A stretch of DNA of 64,000 nucleotides from JACMQW01 sp964536965 (GTDB lineage: Bacteria; Bdellovibrionota; UBA1018): positions 1 to 64,000 of the forward strand of contig CAZIAL010000018.1 in the NCBI GenBank assembly GCA_964536965.1. Direction: 5' to 3'. The notes below the pieces were generated by a model. The model was not told the origin of the DNA and ran no database searches. It worked only from the letters and a program-made list of their open reading frames with translations. Position numbers and translations under genes: made by a program. Of the stretch, positions 49,613-58,976 are shown in pieces; within the stretch, counting starts at the first letter, position 1; every line of letters begins with the position of its first letter.

Positions 49613-51217
49613 ATGAGAAATCCTTCAGGTCAGACCGTATCCGTTTGGAATCGAGCCGCGAATCGCTTCATGCTACGATCCGTCATTCCGGACCGCCGAA
49701 GGTCCTATGACGTGGTCGTGGTCGGGGCTGGAATCGCCGGACTGACCTCCGCTTATCTGCTGCAGCGTGAGGGCTTGAGCGTCGCCCTTTACGAACGCAA
49801 CGAAGTCGGATCGGGAGAAAGCGGCAGGACCAGCGCGCATGTCTCTTCCGCCATCGACGACGGATATGAGCGAATCATCCAGATCCACGGCGAAAAAGCG
49901 GCGCGGCTCGCGGCCGGCAGTCAGATAAAGGCGATCACGCTGATCGAACGGATCATCGCCGAGGAGTCCATCGAGTGCGACGCTCGCCGCGTTCCCGGTT
50001 ATCTTTTCCTCGGACCGGAACATGAGCCGAAGGTTCTCGACCGAGAGTATGTCGCCGCGATGCAAGCCGGGCTGCGGGTTGAGATGGTGGATCCCCTCCT
50101 GAAATCATTTTCCCCCCATCCGTGGCTCCTGTTTCGGAATCAGCTCCAGTTCCATCCGGCGAAATACCTGGCGGGGCTTGCCAACGCTTTCATTCGACTC
50201 GGAGGAGTCCTGCACACCCGCTGCGAAGTGAAGTCGGTCGAGTGGCCGGAGAAGACCCGCGCCTTGATCACCGTCGACGATCGCGCGACGGAGCACGACT
50301 CTCCGGTCGAAGCGAAGTTCGTCGTCATCGCGACGCACACGCCCTTCGTCGATCGGCTCGCCATCCATACGAAGCAGGCCGCCTATCGAACCTACTGCAT
50401 CGCCGCCCATATCCCGCGGGAGTCGCTGCCGAATGCTTTTTTCTGGGATACCTCCGATCCGTATCATTACATCCGCCTCGAACGCGATTCGGACGAAGAC
50501 TTCGAACGAGTCATCATCGGGGGTGAGGACCATAAGGTGGGGCAGGATTCGAGTCCGGAGATGCACTGGAAAAAGCTCGAGGCCTGGGCCCGTCACCGCA
50601 TCCACGGACTCGGCGAAGTGACCCATCGCTGGTCGGGACAGATCATGGAGACCGTCGATGGGCTCGGATTCGCGGGCAGAAATCCGCTCGATTCGGATCA
50701 TAGCTTCGTCATCACGGGGGATTCCGGAGACGGGCTGACCAATGCGACCATCGGGGCGCGCATCGTGGCCGATCAGATCCAGAACCGCGAAAATCCCTAC
50801 GCCGAACTCTTCGCGCCCGATCGAATCCGGCTGACGAGTTCGGGCGAGTACTTAAAGGAAAACCTGAACTCCTTCGCGCAATACACCGACCATCTCCATC
50901 CCTCGGAACTCGATTCCGTGGCCGAACTGGCGCGGGGCCAGGGCGCGGTGATCCGGGTCGACGGTAAGCCGCTGGCGATCCATCGAGACCTGGCCGGCCG
51001 GCTGAAGGCGTGTTCGGCGATTTGCCCGCATCTCGGTGCGGTCGTCCACTGGAACGCCGCCGAGCGGAGCTGGGATTGTCCGGCCCACGGATCCCGATTC
51101 GACTGCGATGGGAAAGTCCTGAATGGACCGGCCCATGTTCCGCTGGAGATGCGGAATCTCGTGGAAAAGCCGAAGCACCTGAGCGAGGTCTCCTTTTTCT
51201 CGAGTCCCGAGGCATAA
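49613..51217 (+). CDS. FAD-dependent oxidoreductase with C-terminal Rieske domain
   Basis: The ~534-aa protein has an FAD-binding domain (YDVVVVGAGIAGLTSAYLLQ) of the DAO family and a C-terminal Rieske [2Fe-2S] domain (CSAICPHLGAVVHWN, then WDCPAHGSRFDCDG), with CxH and CxxH ligand pairs. This fusion is known in amino-acid/glycine-oxidase-like proteins with Rieske tails; the substrate is unspecified. The start at 49613 is chosen because upstream sequence is weakly coding. It is divergent from the ferritin-like gene with ~200 bp between, so a shared promoter region is possible. Confidence 0.88.
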   Translation: MRNPSGQTVSVWNRAANRFMLRSVIPDRRRSYDVVVVGAGIAGLTSAYLLQREGLSVALYERNEVGSGESGRTSAHVSSAIDDGYERIIQIHGEKAARLAAGSQIKAITLIERIIAEESIECDARRVPGYLFLGPEHEPKVLDREYVAAMQAGLRVEMVDPLLKSFSPHPWLLFRNQLQFHPAKYLAGLANAFIRLGGVLHTRCEVKSVEWPEKTRALITVDDRATEHDSPVEAKFVVIATHTPFVDRLAIHTKQAAYRTYCIAAHIPRESLPNAFFWDTSDPYHYIRLERDSDEDFERVIIGGEDHKVGQDSSPEMHWKKLEAWARHRIHGLGEVTHRWSGQIMETVDGLGFAGRNPLDSDHSFVITGDSGDGLTNATIGARIVADQIQNRENPYAELFAPDRIRLTSSGEYLKENLNSFAQYTDHLHPSELDSVAELARGQGAVIRVDGKPLAIHRDLAGRLKACSAICPHLGAVVHWNAAERSWDCPAHGSRFDCDGKVLNGPAHVPLEMRNLVEKPKHLSEVSFFSSPEA

Positions 51218-51405
51218 TTAACGCGTTGCAGATTCCGCGGAATCGGCTCCAGGAGCCGTTCGCGAGGATATATTTCAAGCATTGCCTAAAGGGGACTCCT
51301 TCGCTTGCTCATGCGCTGCATTCTTTGGCAAAAAAGCGCACGACGCTAAAACGAGTGGTTTCACATTCGACCGAGGTCTCCTCGGCGATTTTCCCTGGAG
51401 GATCT

Positions 51406-51963
51406 ATGTCCCGTGCTTTCCTGCTTTCGATTTCCGCCTTGTTCGCCTTCGCCGCGAGCTCCGCGCTGGCCTGCCCGCGTACGGAACATAAGATCAAGGA
51501 AATTACCCTGAACTCCGACGGCATCGTCACCCGCAGCATTTATGTGACGAAAGAAGCCGATGGCCAAAAAGGAAAGCGCGGAGTCGTGAAGAACATCGCC
51601 GTCGTCCGCGACATGCTCCAGATCGAGCAGGGCGATCGTCTCGTGCTGAACGCCGACCCGCTCGCGATCGATGCCCTTTTCGAAGTCGAAGTCGCACTCG
51701 AAGATAAAGAATACGATGAACTCGGAGTGATGAGCGCCAGCTACCGCGTGCGCGAAACGACCTACTTCACCTTCGGAAGCATCAAGTACAAGTCGGCGGA
51801 AAAAACCTATCTCGCGAAAATTACCAGCAACTACCTCGGTAAAGGCGTCTATGGCCGCACCTGCGGCGAGGTGCTCGTCAGCGAACTCGTGGTGACGGAA
51901 CCCGACCAGCCTTCGACGGATACGCCGACGATTCCTTCCCAGCCCGATGGAAAACTGAACTAA
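51406..51963 (+). CDS. Secreted protein of unknown function
   Basis: A 185-aa protein with signal peptide (MSRAFLLSISALFAFAASSA) and a strong GGAGG ribosome site. The mature part is beta-rich (HKIKEITLNSDGIVTRSIYV; ALFEVEVALEDKEYDELGVM; TYFTFGSIKYKSAEKTYLAK) with two cysteines (LACPR, RTCGE) and a Pro/Thr-rich tail. No family recognised. It is monocistronic with its own terminator. Confidence 0.75.
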   Translation: MSRAFLLSISALFAFAASSALACPRTEHKIKEITLNSDGIVTRSIYVTKEADGQKGKRGVVKNIAVVRDMLQIEQGDRLVLNADPLAIDALFEVEVALEDKEYDELGVMSASYRVRETTYFTFGSIKYKSAEKTYLAKITSNYLGKGVYGRTCGEVLVSELVVTEPDQPSTDTPTIPSQPDGKLN

Positions 51964-51993
51964 TCGGCGCAAGTCGAAATTCGGAATTGAAGT

Positions 51994-52023
51994 AAGGCCG
52001 TCTTCCCGAGGGAAGACGGCCTT
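51994..52023. terminator. Bidirectional terminator
   Basis: A near-perfect 14-bp stem with loop GAG ends in CCTTTTCATTTTC on the plus strand. It lies between the secreted protein gene (stop 51963) and the convergent rRNA methyltransferase-like gene (stop 52039). Confidence 0.85.
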
Positions 52024-52038
52024 TTCATTTTCGTAGGG

Positions 52039-53037
52039 CTAGATCCGCGTGAGTTCCGGCGTGCGAAACCAGGTCAGCTCGTGTTTGTTCTGCCGAAGGT
52101 GGCGGAGGCGACCGCCCGGGATCGCGGCGAGACGCGCGATCGCATCGGTGTCCGCTTCGCCCTTGAATTTCACCGAGATGACGAACCTTTCGCAGAAGCC
52201 CGATTCGAGCCAGCGGCTGATCAGCTCCGGCAGCCGGCGCGGTTCACAGATCATATCCGAGAATAGCCAGTCGATCTTCCGGCGAGGAGTGGCGAACGCC
52301 GCGAGCGCATCCGCGGGGGAAATTCGAAAGGCATCTCCCTTGCGAAAGATGATTTCGGGTCGCGCGGCGACCGTGGGGTCCAGCGGCGCGCCGTCGATAC
52401 TGAGGACCTCGGTCTTCATCTCCGCGAGTGCCCAAGACCAGCCCCCGGGACAGCTCCCGAGATCGACGGTCGCTTCTCCCGGGCGCGGATGCGTTCGCAA
52501 GCGCGCGAAGGCCTCCCAAAGTTTTAAATACGCTCGGCTGGGAGGACCGACCCTCCGTTCTTCGAGGGGAATCGCGCCGCCGGGATAGGGGCCCAGCGAA
52601 TCGAAGACCGCGACGCCTCGGTCCGGAGCGATCAGGAAAAATCCGGCGGACGGTGCGGCCGAGAAATCGGGGGGGCCGAGGTCGGTGGTTTCGGCGGACG
52701 CGAGGTTTTCGCTGATCAGCGCCGCTCGACGATGATGTTCGCCATCGAGCAGGAGCCAGCGCAGCGCTTTCGACGGCTCCGCGGGACGGCGATTGCGGAC
52801 GGCGCGCAGCGTATCCATGAGATTCTTCGCTCCGCCCGCGATCGAAGGAATCGCGACTTCGTACGCGTCCCAGGAAATGTCGCAGGCCCAGACGAGATTC
52901 GGGCCGTCTTCGGGGGCAAGGAAGAAGTTTTCGAATTCGCCGAGGAACTCGACCCCGCGGGCGGCGGCTTCCCGTCGAAACTCGGTGCGCGCTTCCGGCG
53001 GCGTATCGGGCGCGACATAGAGAGTTCGGCGAATCAT
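52039..53037 (-). CDS. RlmM-like 2'-O-ribose RNA methyltransferase
   Basis: The 332-aa protein has a ~140-aa N-terminal domain (THUMP-like in RlmM) and an FtsJ-type SAM domain with VDLGSCPGGWSWALAEM, VLSIDGAPLD, IDWLFSDMICEPRRLPELI and FVISVKFKG (candidate catalytic Lys). This resembles RlmM, which methylates C2498 of 23S rRNA, though sequence divergence leaves the target uncertain. It overlaps the upstream TrmH-family gene by ATGA, so both RNA methyltransferases are co-translated. Confidence 0.8.
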   Translation of the reverse strand: MIRRTLYVAPDTPPEARTEFRREAAARGVEFLGEFENFFLAPEDGPNLVWACDISWDAYEVAIPSIAGGAKNLMDTLRAVRNRRPAEPSKALRWLLLDGEHHRRAALISENLASAETTDLGPPDFSAAPSAGFFLIAPDRGVAVFDSLGPYPGGAIPLEERRVGPPSRAYLKLWEAFARLRTHPRPGEATVDLGSCPGGWSWALAEMKTEVLSIDGAPLDPTVAARPEIIFRKGDAFRISPADALAAFATPRRKIDWLFSDMICEPRRLPELISRWLESGFCERFVISVKFKGEADTDAIARLAAIPGGRLRHLRQNKHELTWFRTPELTRI

Positions 53038-53639
53038 GGCAGATCCGGCCGCGACTTCGACCGCGGCTTCCGGGGTTGGTACACCTTCGATACGAGCGGC
53101 TTCGCGGTCCCGAGAAGTTTTCGCTCGCGCAGGTACTCGTAAGCCGCGATCGAGGCGGCAACCGAGACGTTCATCGACTCGACGATGCCGACCTGCGGGA
53201 TCTGGACGAGGTGGATGTCGTCGCGCGAATCGAGGTCGAAGCTGAAGCCGAACTCCTCATGGCCGACGAGGAAGGCGGTCTTTTCCGGAAACGCGACCTC
53301 GCCTAAGCTGCCGTGTCCGCGCGGGTGGAGGACGAAAAACGCGTAACCTTCGGATTTCAGCGCCGCGAGCGCGTCGTCGATCGTTTCGAAGCTCCGGGTT
53401 CGGGTCGCCTTCAGCGCGCCTCGGGCGAGGACGGGATCCCACGCCGGGATGCCGACGAGGATGACTTCGCGAAGGCCCAGGGCGTTCGCCGTGCGCACGA
53501 TTTTTCCGACGTTGAATCCCGCCTTGAGATTATCGAGGACGAATACCAGTGGATAGGGTCCGTGCGGCGCGCGTCGGCTCCAGATCATCTCGATCTCGTG
53601 TGCGCGTGGGATATTCTTGCGACGGTGCCGAATCGACAT
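53034..53639 (-). CDS. SpoU/TrmH-family RNA 2'-O-methyltransferase
   Basis: The 201-aa SPOUT protein shows LVFVLDNLKAGFNVGKIVRT (motif 1, Asn and Arg), TAFLVGHEEFGFS (motif 2), and HLVQIPQVGIVESMNVSVAA (motif 3, forming the trefoil knot). It lacks the N-terminal substrate-binding extension of RlmB, so it is a short TrmH-like form. Target unknown. It starts a two-gene unit with the RlmM-like gene. The preceding agmatinase-like gene ends 6 bp upstream on the same strand. Confidence 0.88.
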   Translation of the reverse strand: MSIRHRRKNIPRAHEIEMIWSRRAPHGPYPLVFVLDNLKAGFNVGKIVRTANALGLREVILVGIPAWDPVLARGALKATRTRSFETIDDALAALKSEGYAFFVLHPRGHGSLGEVAFPEKTAFLVGHEEFGFSFDLDSRDDIHLVQIPQVGIVESMNVSVAASIAAYEYLRERKLLGTAKPLVSKVYQPRKPRSKSRPDLP

Positions 53640-53645
53640 GGACGT

Positions 53646-54692
53646 TCAGCGGACGGATTTCCGAGAAGCCGCGACGGCCACCGTCAGCTGATAGAGCATC
53701 CGCGCGCCGACATTGCCGTCCCAGGGGTCGCCGTTCGGATTCGGCGCGACCTCGACAAGATCCGCGCCGACGAGCCGGCGACCGCTGCTGAGGACTTTCT
53801 GGACGAGGAATACGGCTTCCATGAATTCGAGGCCCCCGGGCACCGGCGTTCCCGTGCTCGGGCAAAGTTTCGGATCGAGTCCGTCGATGTCGAAGGAAAT
53901 ATAAACGTCCTTACCCAGCTTGCCCACGATCTCTTCGCAAACCCGGTCCCAGCTTTCGCCGCGAAGTTTTCGGAACTGAAGATCCCAGTCGAAGTAAGTC
54001 GCGATTCGACCTTCGCTCTTTTGGATACGCTCGATTTCTCCGGGCGAGACGTCACGGATTCCCACCTGGACGAGCCGGGAGACCTCCGGCATTTTCGCGA
54101 CGTGGTCCATGATTGACGCGTGCGAATGGGGGAATCCCTCATAGGCGACCCGAAGGTCGGCGTGGGCATCGAAGTGCAGTACGCTGAGCCCCGGAAATTT
54201 CTCCGCATGGGCGCGAATCGGACCGAGGCTCGTCGCATGGTCTCCGCCGACCATAATCAGCGATTTTCCCTGGTCGATCCAGCGCTTCGCTTCCGCGTAG
54301 GACCAGAGATAAAGCTTTTCGGCTTCGGCATTCGCTTCCTGCAGGATGGCCTGCATCTCGGGTGAATCCGCGGCTTCGCCTCCGTCTTCGAGGAATCCGA
54401 TGTACCGTGACGTTTTTTTGCGAAGGGCCTCGCTTTTCAGATCCCAATCCTTCGGATAGGGGAGCGTCGCGAGTTTCGTCTCCCAGGCACGGTCGAGAAA
54501 CGGGGTGTAAAGGTCGAGCTGGCGCGAGGCCTCGAGGATCGCCTGCGGACCGCTGCGCGTACCCGGACGATAGGAGGTCGTGACGTCCCAGGGGATCGAA
54601 AGAAAGAGGACATCGGAATCGGCCGGAGCCCCGTCCAGGCTGAAAAACGCGTCGTTTTTCAGGGCGACGCCGTTGGGGTCAATCGTACTCAT
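53646..54692 (-). CDS. Agmatinase/ureohydrolase-family enzyme
   Basis: The 348-aa protein shows the binuclear Mn motifs of ureohydrolases: MVGGDHATSLGP, LHFDAHADLRVAYEGFPHSH and DVYISFDIDGLDPKLCPSTG. These hydrolyse agmatine, arginine or related guanidino compounds to release urea. The inserted segment (GFLEDGGEAADSPEMQAILQ) and length suit the agmatinase family more than arginase, but the substrate is not certain. It is upstream of the RNA methyltransferase pair with only 6 bp between. Confidence 0.88.
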   Translation of the reverse strand: MSTIDPNGVALKNDAFFSLDGAPADSDVLFLSIPWDVTTSYRPGTRSGPQAILEASRQLDLYTPFLDRAWETKLATLPYPKDWDLKSEALRKKTSRYIGFLEDGGEAADSPEMQAILQEANAEAEKLYLWSYAEAKRWIDQGKSLIMVGGDHATSLGPIRAHAEKFPGLSVLHFDAHADLRVAYEGFPHSHASIMDHVAKMPEVSRLVQVGIRDVSPGEIERIQKSEGRIATYFDWDLQFRKLRGESWDRVCEEIVGKLGKDVYISFDIDGLDPKLCPSTGTPVPGGLEFMEAVFLVQKVLSSGRRLVGADLVEVAPNPNGDPWDGNVGARMLYQLTVAVAASRKSVR

Positions 54693-54713
54693 AAAGCGAA
54701 ACTCCTTAAAAAC

Positions 54714-55856
54714 TTAACCATCGACGCGGACCGCTCGCGCCTGGACGACGAGCTTATAGAGTGTCTGTCCTTCTAGCGGATGGAACTCGTAGTGGAAACC
54801 CAAAAGCGCGTTCGCCCCGCGGTGGTGGGCTTGAAACTTCAGCTGTCTTTTCAGTCTTTCGATCGCTTCGTGAAAAACGGGCGACTGGGGCTGGGCGACG
54901 TGGGACGCCTTCAGATTCACCGAGCCATGCAATACATCCATGGCCTGGAGAATCTGCTTTCCCGGAAGGTTGTCGTCGGTCGTCAGAGCGACCTGATCGG
55001 CCTGGTGGGCCACCTCTTCGGTGATCAGGACCTCGGCGTCTGGATTCGGCGGATAGATGAGCGGATCCTCATCATGACTTTCTTTCGAAGCGAAAATGCG
55101 GTCCGACGGTCCGAGCCGCATCCGCGCCGTGGAATTCCGAAGTGCCTGGACGATCTGCACTCCCGCGAATTCGCTCACCCGCGGAATGAGGATTTGGCCC
55201 GCGGCGAACTGGGGTTCGAGTTCGACTTCGCGGATGCCGAGATTCTCTCGGGTGAGAATCTGTACGAGCGCCTCGCGCTCATGCTGGCGCAGGATGCCGT
55301 CGATTCGTAGAGAATAGGGGTTCGTCGCCAGAGTCGGCGCGGCCGCCGCGGCGACATGGTCGGAATAGTGGCGAGTGTCGGTCGATTCGAGACTTGCCGC
55401 GATCGCGGCCCCGACCGGCGTGGCGGCGGCCGACGGAATCGAATCCTGCGCGTCACTCACGGGGGACTCGAGTAGTTTTTCCGGCGAATCCAAAACCAAA
55501 GTCTCGACTGGAGGCTCAGGACTGACCGGGGCTTCGGCTCCGGTTTCGGAATCCTGCGCGAGTCCCTCTTCCGCCAGACTCTGGATTTCTGGATCGATGG
55601 GGGGGAGACCCTCGAAGGACGATTCCGGTGCGTTCGCGTCCGCGGAAAAGGTGAACGTCGAGGAGGAAGCGGCGGCGCCTACTCCGGTCGAAGTCGGGCT
55701 TATGGGCGCCATCAGATCTTCGAGGCCTTCGAGTGCGGGGAGCGCGTCGGACTCGGGAGAGATGTTGAACGTAGGTTCGCGGTCGCCACCGTCCGGATTT
55801 TCCGTGGGCTCGAGATCACTGAGCGAAGTGAGGTCTTTACGCGACTTTTCGTCCAC
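54714..55856 (-). CDS. Acidic multidomain protein with YbjQ-like C-terminal repeats
   Basis: A 380-aa cytoplasmic protein. The first ~165 residues are acidic and Ser/Pro-rich, with no fixed structure. A middle domain (YSLRIDGILRQHEREALVQI; REVELEPQFAAGQILIPRVS) is followed by a YbjQ/DUF74-like domain (EVLITEEVAHQADQVALTTD near 275; HHRGANALLGFHYEFHPLEG; ARAVRVDG at the end). YbjQ domains are small oligomeric folds of unknown function. The acidic leader is unusual and may mediate interactions. The agmatinase-like gene follows on the same strand after 22 bp. Confidence 0.65.
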   Translation of the reverse strand: MDEKSRKDLTSLSDLEPTENPDGGDREPTFNISPESDALPALEGLEDLMAPISPTSTGVGAAASSSTFTFSADANAPESSFEGLPPIDPEIQSLAEEGLAQDSETGAEAPVSPEPPVETLVLDSPEKLLESPVSDAQDSIPSAAATPVGAAIAASLESTDTRHYSDHVAAAAAPTLATNPYSLRIDGILRQHEREALVQILTRENLGIREVELEPQFAAGQILIPRVSEFAGVQIVQALRNSTARMRLGPSDRIFASKESHDEDPLIYPPNPDAEVLITEEVAHQADQVALTTDDNLPGKQILQAMDVLHGSVNLKASHVAQPQSPVFHEAIERLKRQLKFQAHHRGANALLGFHYEFHPLEGQTLYKLVVQARAVRVDG

Positions 55857-55901
55857 GGATAGAGTGTGACGCGTTCCGCAATGGCATTCAAGGCCTAAAG
55901 C

Positions 55902-56666
55902 CTAACGCAAAGTCGATTCAAGCACCCGAAAGAGCGCCGCCCGGTTGGGCAATGCGAACTGGGCGGCGGTCGGACGCCCGTTGTCGCCCACGCGCACGGT
56001 CACTAAACCTCGGTCGGGCAGTTCGAAAACATTTTCGTCCGTCACATCGTCACCCGCGAAAAAAGCGGCGCGCTGCTGGGTCGCGCGGCGAAGTTTGCGA
56101 AGGGCTTGGCCTTTATGGGGAGCGATGGGGGGGACGAGGTTGAGCACGAAGATTCCGGCGACGAGATCGGGACGCGGGCGGAGATCCCTGGCGAGTTTCG
56201 TTAAAACGCGTTCCGCGCGCGCCGGGTCGGCGGTCGAACGAAAATGGAGGGTGCAGGAGAATGATTTGTCTTCGATCCAGGCACCCCGCAGTTCTGGCCG
56301 CGCATCGATCTTTTCCTGGAGTCGGGTCATCCAGCCGGCGTTCGACCTGCGCCAAACGGCGCGCCCCTTCGAGAGGGGGATCCCGTCGCGGGAAACGATT
56401 TCGAAACCGTGCGACGCCGCGAGATGGACGCGGAGCCCCTTCATCTTCTTCTGGAGGTCCGCGAGTCCGCGCCCCGAAATGATGGCGACGTCGAACCTCT
56501 TGGCGAGTCGGCCGAGCAGTCGTCGCCACTCCGGAGTGAGCTCGACCCGTTTCGGATCCGTGCGCAGACTCACCAGAGTCCCGTCGAAATCGAACGCCAG
56601 CAGCGTTCTCCCGCGGGTGGCTTCCAGAGTTTCCAGCAGTCGGACGGTCAGGGGATGTCGGATCAT
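55902..56666 (-). CDS. otsB: Trehalose-6-phosphate phosphatase OtsB
   Basis: The ~254-aa HAD-family enzyme shows motif I LLAFDFDGTLVSLRTDPKRV, motif II VAIISGRGLADLQ, substrate region HLAASHGFEI, and motif IV FFAGDDVTDENVFELPDRG. It dephosphorylates trehalose-6-phosphate. Its ATG overlaps the otsA stop as ATGA, so synthase and phosphatase are translationally coupled. Confidence 0.93.
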   Translation of the reverse strand: MIRHPLTVRLLETLEATRGRTLLAFDFDGTLVSLRTDPKRVELTPEWRRLLGRLAKRFDVAIISGRGLADLQKKMKGLRVHLAASHGFEIVSRDGIPLSKGRAVWRRSNAGWMTRLQEKIDARPELRGAWIEDKSFSCTLHFRSTADPARAERVLTKLARDLRPRPDLVAGIFVLNLVPPIAPHKGQALRKLRRATQQRAAFFAGDDVTDENVFELPDRGLVTVRVGDNGRPTAAQFALPNRAALFRVLESTLR

Positions 56667-58933
56667 GGATTCAGAGATGAAAAGGTTTGGCCGAGGACGC
56701 TGGTGCGCGTCCGCCGTAGGTCGGCCAGTTTTCTTACTTTTGCCGCGTCGATGAGCATCCGTCCGGCCCAGCGATAGACGTTGAATTCCTGGACGAACGC
56801 TCGCATCGACCGCATTCGTGAGCGACGCTCGTCCTCCGCCATCGCGAGCGCGAAGGCGATCGCCGAGGCGCACTGATCGACGTCGTAAGGGTTGATGACG
56901 AGTGCCTCCGGAAGTTCCTGGGCGGCCCCGGCGAACTGACTCACGACCAGCACGCCGTCCTCGTCGTCGCGCGAACCGATGAACTCTTTCGCCACGAGAT
57001 TCATCCCGTCGTGAAGACTCGTCACGAGGCAGACTTCGGCCGCTCGAAAGTATTCGAAGATTTCTTCGGGTTCGTGGTGGCGATCCAGAAGCAGAATCGG
57101 TGGCGCGGCGTTTTTCGGGAGCGCGAATTTGGCGTTAATCCTCCGGGTCTCGGACTGCACCTGTTCCACGAACTGCTGGTACTGGAGAATGGTCGAGCGG
57201 GTCGGAGCGCCGATCTGTATGAGCGTGAAGCGGCCGCGCTGATCGGGGTTCTGCTCGAGAAAACGTTCGACGCCGTTAAAGCGCTCCAGAATGCCTTTGG
57301 TGTAATCCAGCCGATCCACCCCGATCGCGATGCGCGCGGTCGCCGGCAGCCCGTGTCGTTCGCGCACGCGTTGTCGGCAGACGGGCGCCGTCGGTACTTC
57401 GGCCAAACGTCGAGGCGGCCAGTCGATCGAAATCGGATAGGCGCTGACCTTGGTCATTTCGCCGCCGTAGGAGATCGTCATCGTCTCCCGCTCCACCCGG
57501 GACTCGAGATATCGATCTACGGAGTCGAGGAAGTTATGGCAGTGGAATCGGGTATGGAATCCGAGAATGCTGCTCCCGAGGAGTCCCGCGAGAATTTCTT
57601 CGCGCCACGGACAGATGCCGAATGCTTCCGAGTTCGGCCAGGGGATATGCCAGAAGGTAATGATCGTCGCATCCGGCAGCTTCTCGCGGATGAATCGCGG
57701 AGCCAGGGCGAGATGATAGTCCTGGACGAGGACGACCGGATTCTTCGTCTTGGCTTCTTCGACGACCGTCTCGGCGAAAATTCGGTTGACCTCGCGATAG
57801 GATTCGAAATCCTCGGTGCGAAAGGTCGGACGCGTATGGGCGATGTGGCAGAGCGGCCAAAGGCCTTCGTTCGAAAATCCGTAGTAATAGCCCTTCTCCT
57901 GCTCTGGAGTGAGCCAGACTCGGCGAATCTGGTAAGCCGGATTCCCGGGGGGGACCTGCACCCGGTCGTTCGCATCGACGGATTCTCGGTCTCCGCTTCC
58001 GGATCCATGCGCGATCCAAGTGCCGGAGCAGGCGCGCATGATCGGCTCGAGTGCCGTGACGAGACCGCTCGCCGGAACCTGGACCTGGATCTTTCCATCC
58101 ACCTTGGTGTGGATGTAAGGCTCCCGGTTCGAGAGAATGAGGATTTCTTCTCCGGCGAGTTCTTTCTGGAGAATCGAGCGAAGCGCGTCGGGGGACCAGG
58201 AGATCTGCGATGGGTCGCGCTGACCTCCCGTGCGCGCGATTTCTTCGGCCCAGAGGCGGAGGTCCTTCGCGATCGGACGGAGCTCGGGCTGGGCTCGCAC
58301 GATCTTACCGAGGCGGGACATTTTCGGCACCTTGATCAGGTCGCGAATACTGCTGATCCAGCCGCGCCAGGTGAGATGCGCCATGATCGTGGAAAGCGCC
58401 GAGACCAGAACGACGAGCGTGAAGAAGATCGCGAAGAGCGCTTTTCGAGATTCGTCCGTTCTTCGCTCCACGAACTGCATGTCGTGCACCACGATGATAT
58501 TCGCGACGCCGCCTGCCGTCGGGGCCGGAATCGTTTTCTGGTAAATATGAAAGCGCCCGGCCGCGGTCTTCAATATTCCGCGGCTATCGAGATCGGCGGT
58601 AGGGGCGCAGTCGAACGGCGCCTTCAAAAAAGTTTTCGTCGCGCTGAGGGGCTTCGCGCCGGCGTCACAGACGGCGATCGCGAAGAGTCGCTCATCACGC
58701 GTCAGGCGATCGAGGAGGGGCTGTAGTTTTCCGACGGGCGGTTTTCCGGAGGTTTGGTCGATGTCGAGCTGCGCGATCTCGTCGGCGATCATCTCGGTGA
58801 CCAAATGGGAACGGATCTCGAGGTCGCGAATGAACCAACGCTGCGTAAGGCGGTCCAGGAAAGGAAGGCTGATGAGCGCGACGAGCGCGATGACGGAGGC
58901 CAGTGGAAGGCCGAGGCGAAGTGAAAATCGCAT
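56663..58933 (-). CDS. otsA: Membrane-anchored trehalose-6-phosphate synthase OtsA
   Basis: The 756-aa protein carries a C-terminal GT20 domain (from ~263): ILSNREPYIH, ASGLVTALEPIM, WHIPWPNSEAFGICPWREEI, FHTRFHCHNFLDSVDRYL, RIAIGVDRLDYTKGILERF and CLVTSLHDGMNLVAKEFIGS. The first ~190 residues are not part of OtsA: a membrane helix (8-27), a ~135-aa periplasmic sensor-like region, and a second helix (166-187). This gives a two-TM anchor like a chemoreceptor or kinase, so synthesis of trehalose may be tied to an external signal. It uses UDP-glucose and glucose-6-phosphate. Confidence 0.92.
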   Translation of the reverse strand: MRFSLRLGLPLASVIALVALISLPFLDRLTQRWFIRDLEIRSHLVTEMIADEIAQLDIDQTSGKPPVGKLQPLLDRLTRDERLFAIAVCDAGAKPLSATKTFLKAPFDCAPTADLDSRGILKTAAGRFHIYQKTIPAPTAGGVANIIVVHDMQFVERRTDESRKALFAIFFTLVVLVSALSTIMAHLTWRGWISSIRDLIKVPKMSRLGKIVRAQPELRPIAKDLRLWAEEIARTGGQRDPSQISWSPDALRSILQKELAGEEILILSNREPYIHTKVDGKIQVQVPASGLVTALEPIMRACSGTWIAHGSGSGDRESVDANDRVQVPPGNPAYQIRRVWLTPEQEKGYYYGFSNEGLWPLCHIAHTRPTFRTEDFESYREVNRIFAETVVEEAKTKNPVVLVQDYHLALAPRFIREKLPDATIITFWHIPWPNSEAFGICPWREEILAGLLGSSILGFHTRFHCHNFLDSVDRYLESRVERETMTISYGGEMTKVSAYPISIDWPPRRLAEVPTAPVCRQRVRERHGLPATARIAIGVDRLDYTKGILERFNGVERFLEQNPDQRGRFTLIQIGAPTRSTILQYQQFVEQVQSETRRINAKFALPKNAAPPILLLDRHHEPEEIFEYFRAAEVCLVTSLHDGMNLVAKEFIGSRDDEDGVLVVSQFAGAAQELPEALVINPYDVDQCASAIAFALAMAEDERRSRMRSMRAFVQEFNVYRWAGRMLIDAAKVRKLADLRRTRTSVLGQTFSSLNP

Positions 58934-58976
58934 CCGCGTAGTTTACTTCGGCCCTCGTCTAAAATAAAACAATTAG

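Noticed and set aside
57011..58726. 571-codon open frame opposite otsA
   Set aside because: Shadow of otsA; low-complexity Arg/Glu/Phe composition and no recognisable domain.
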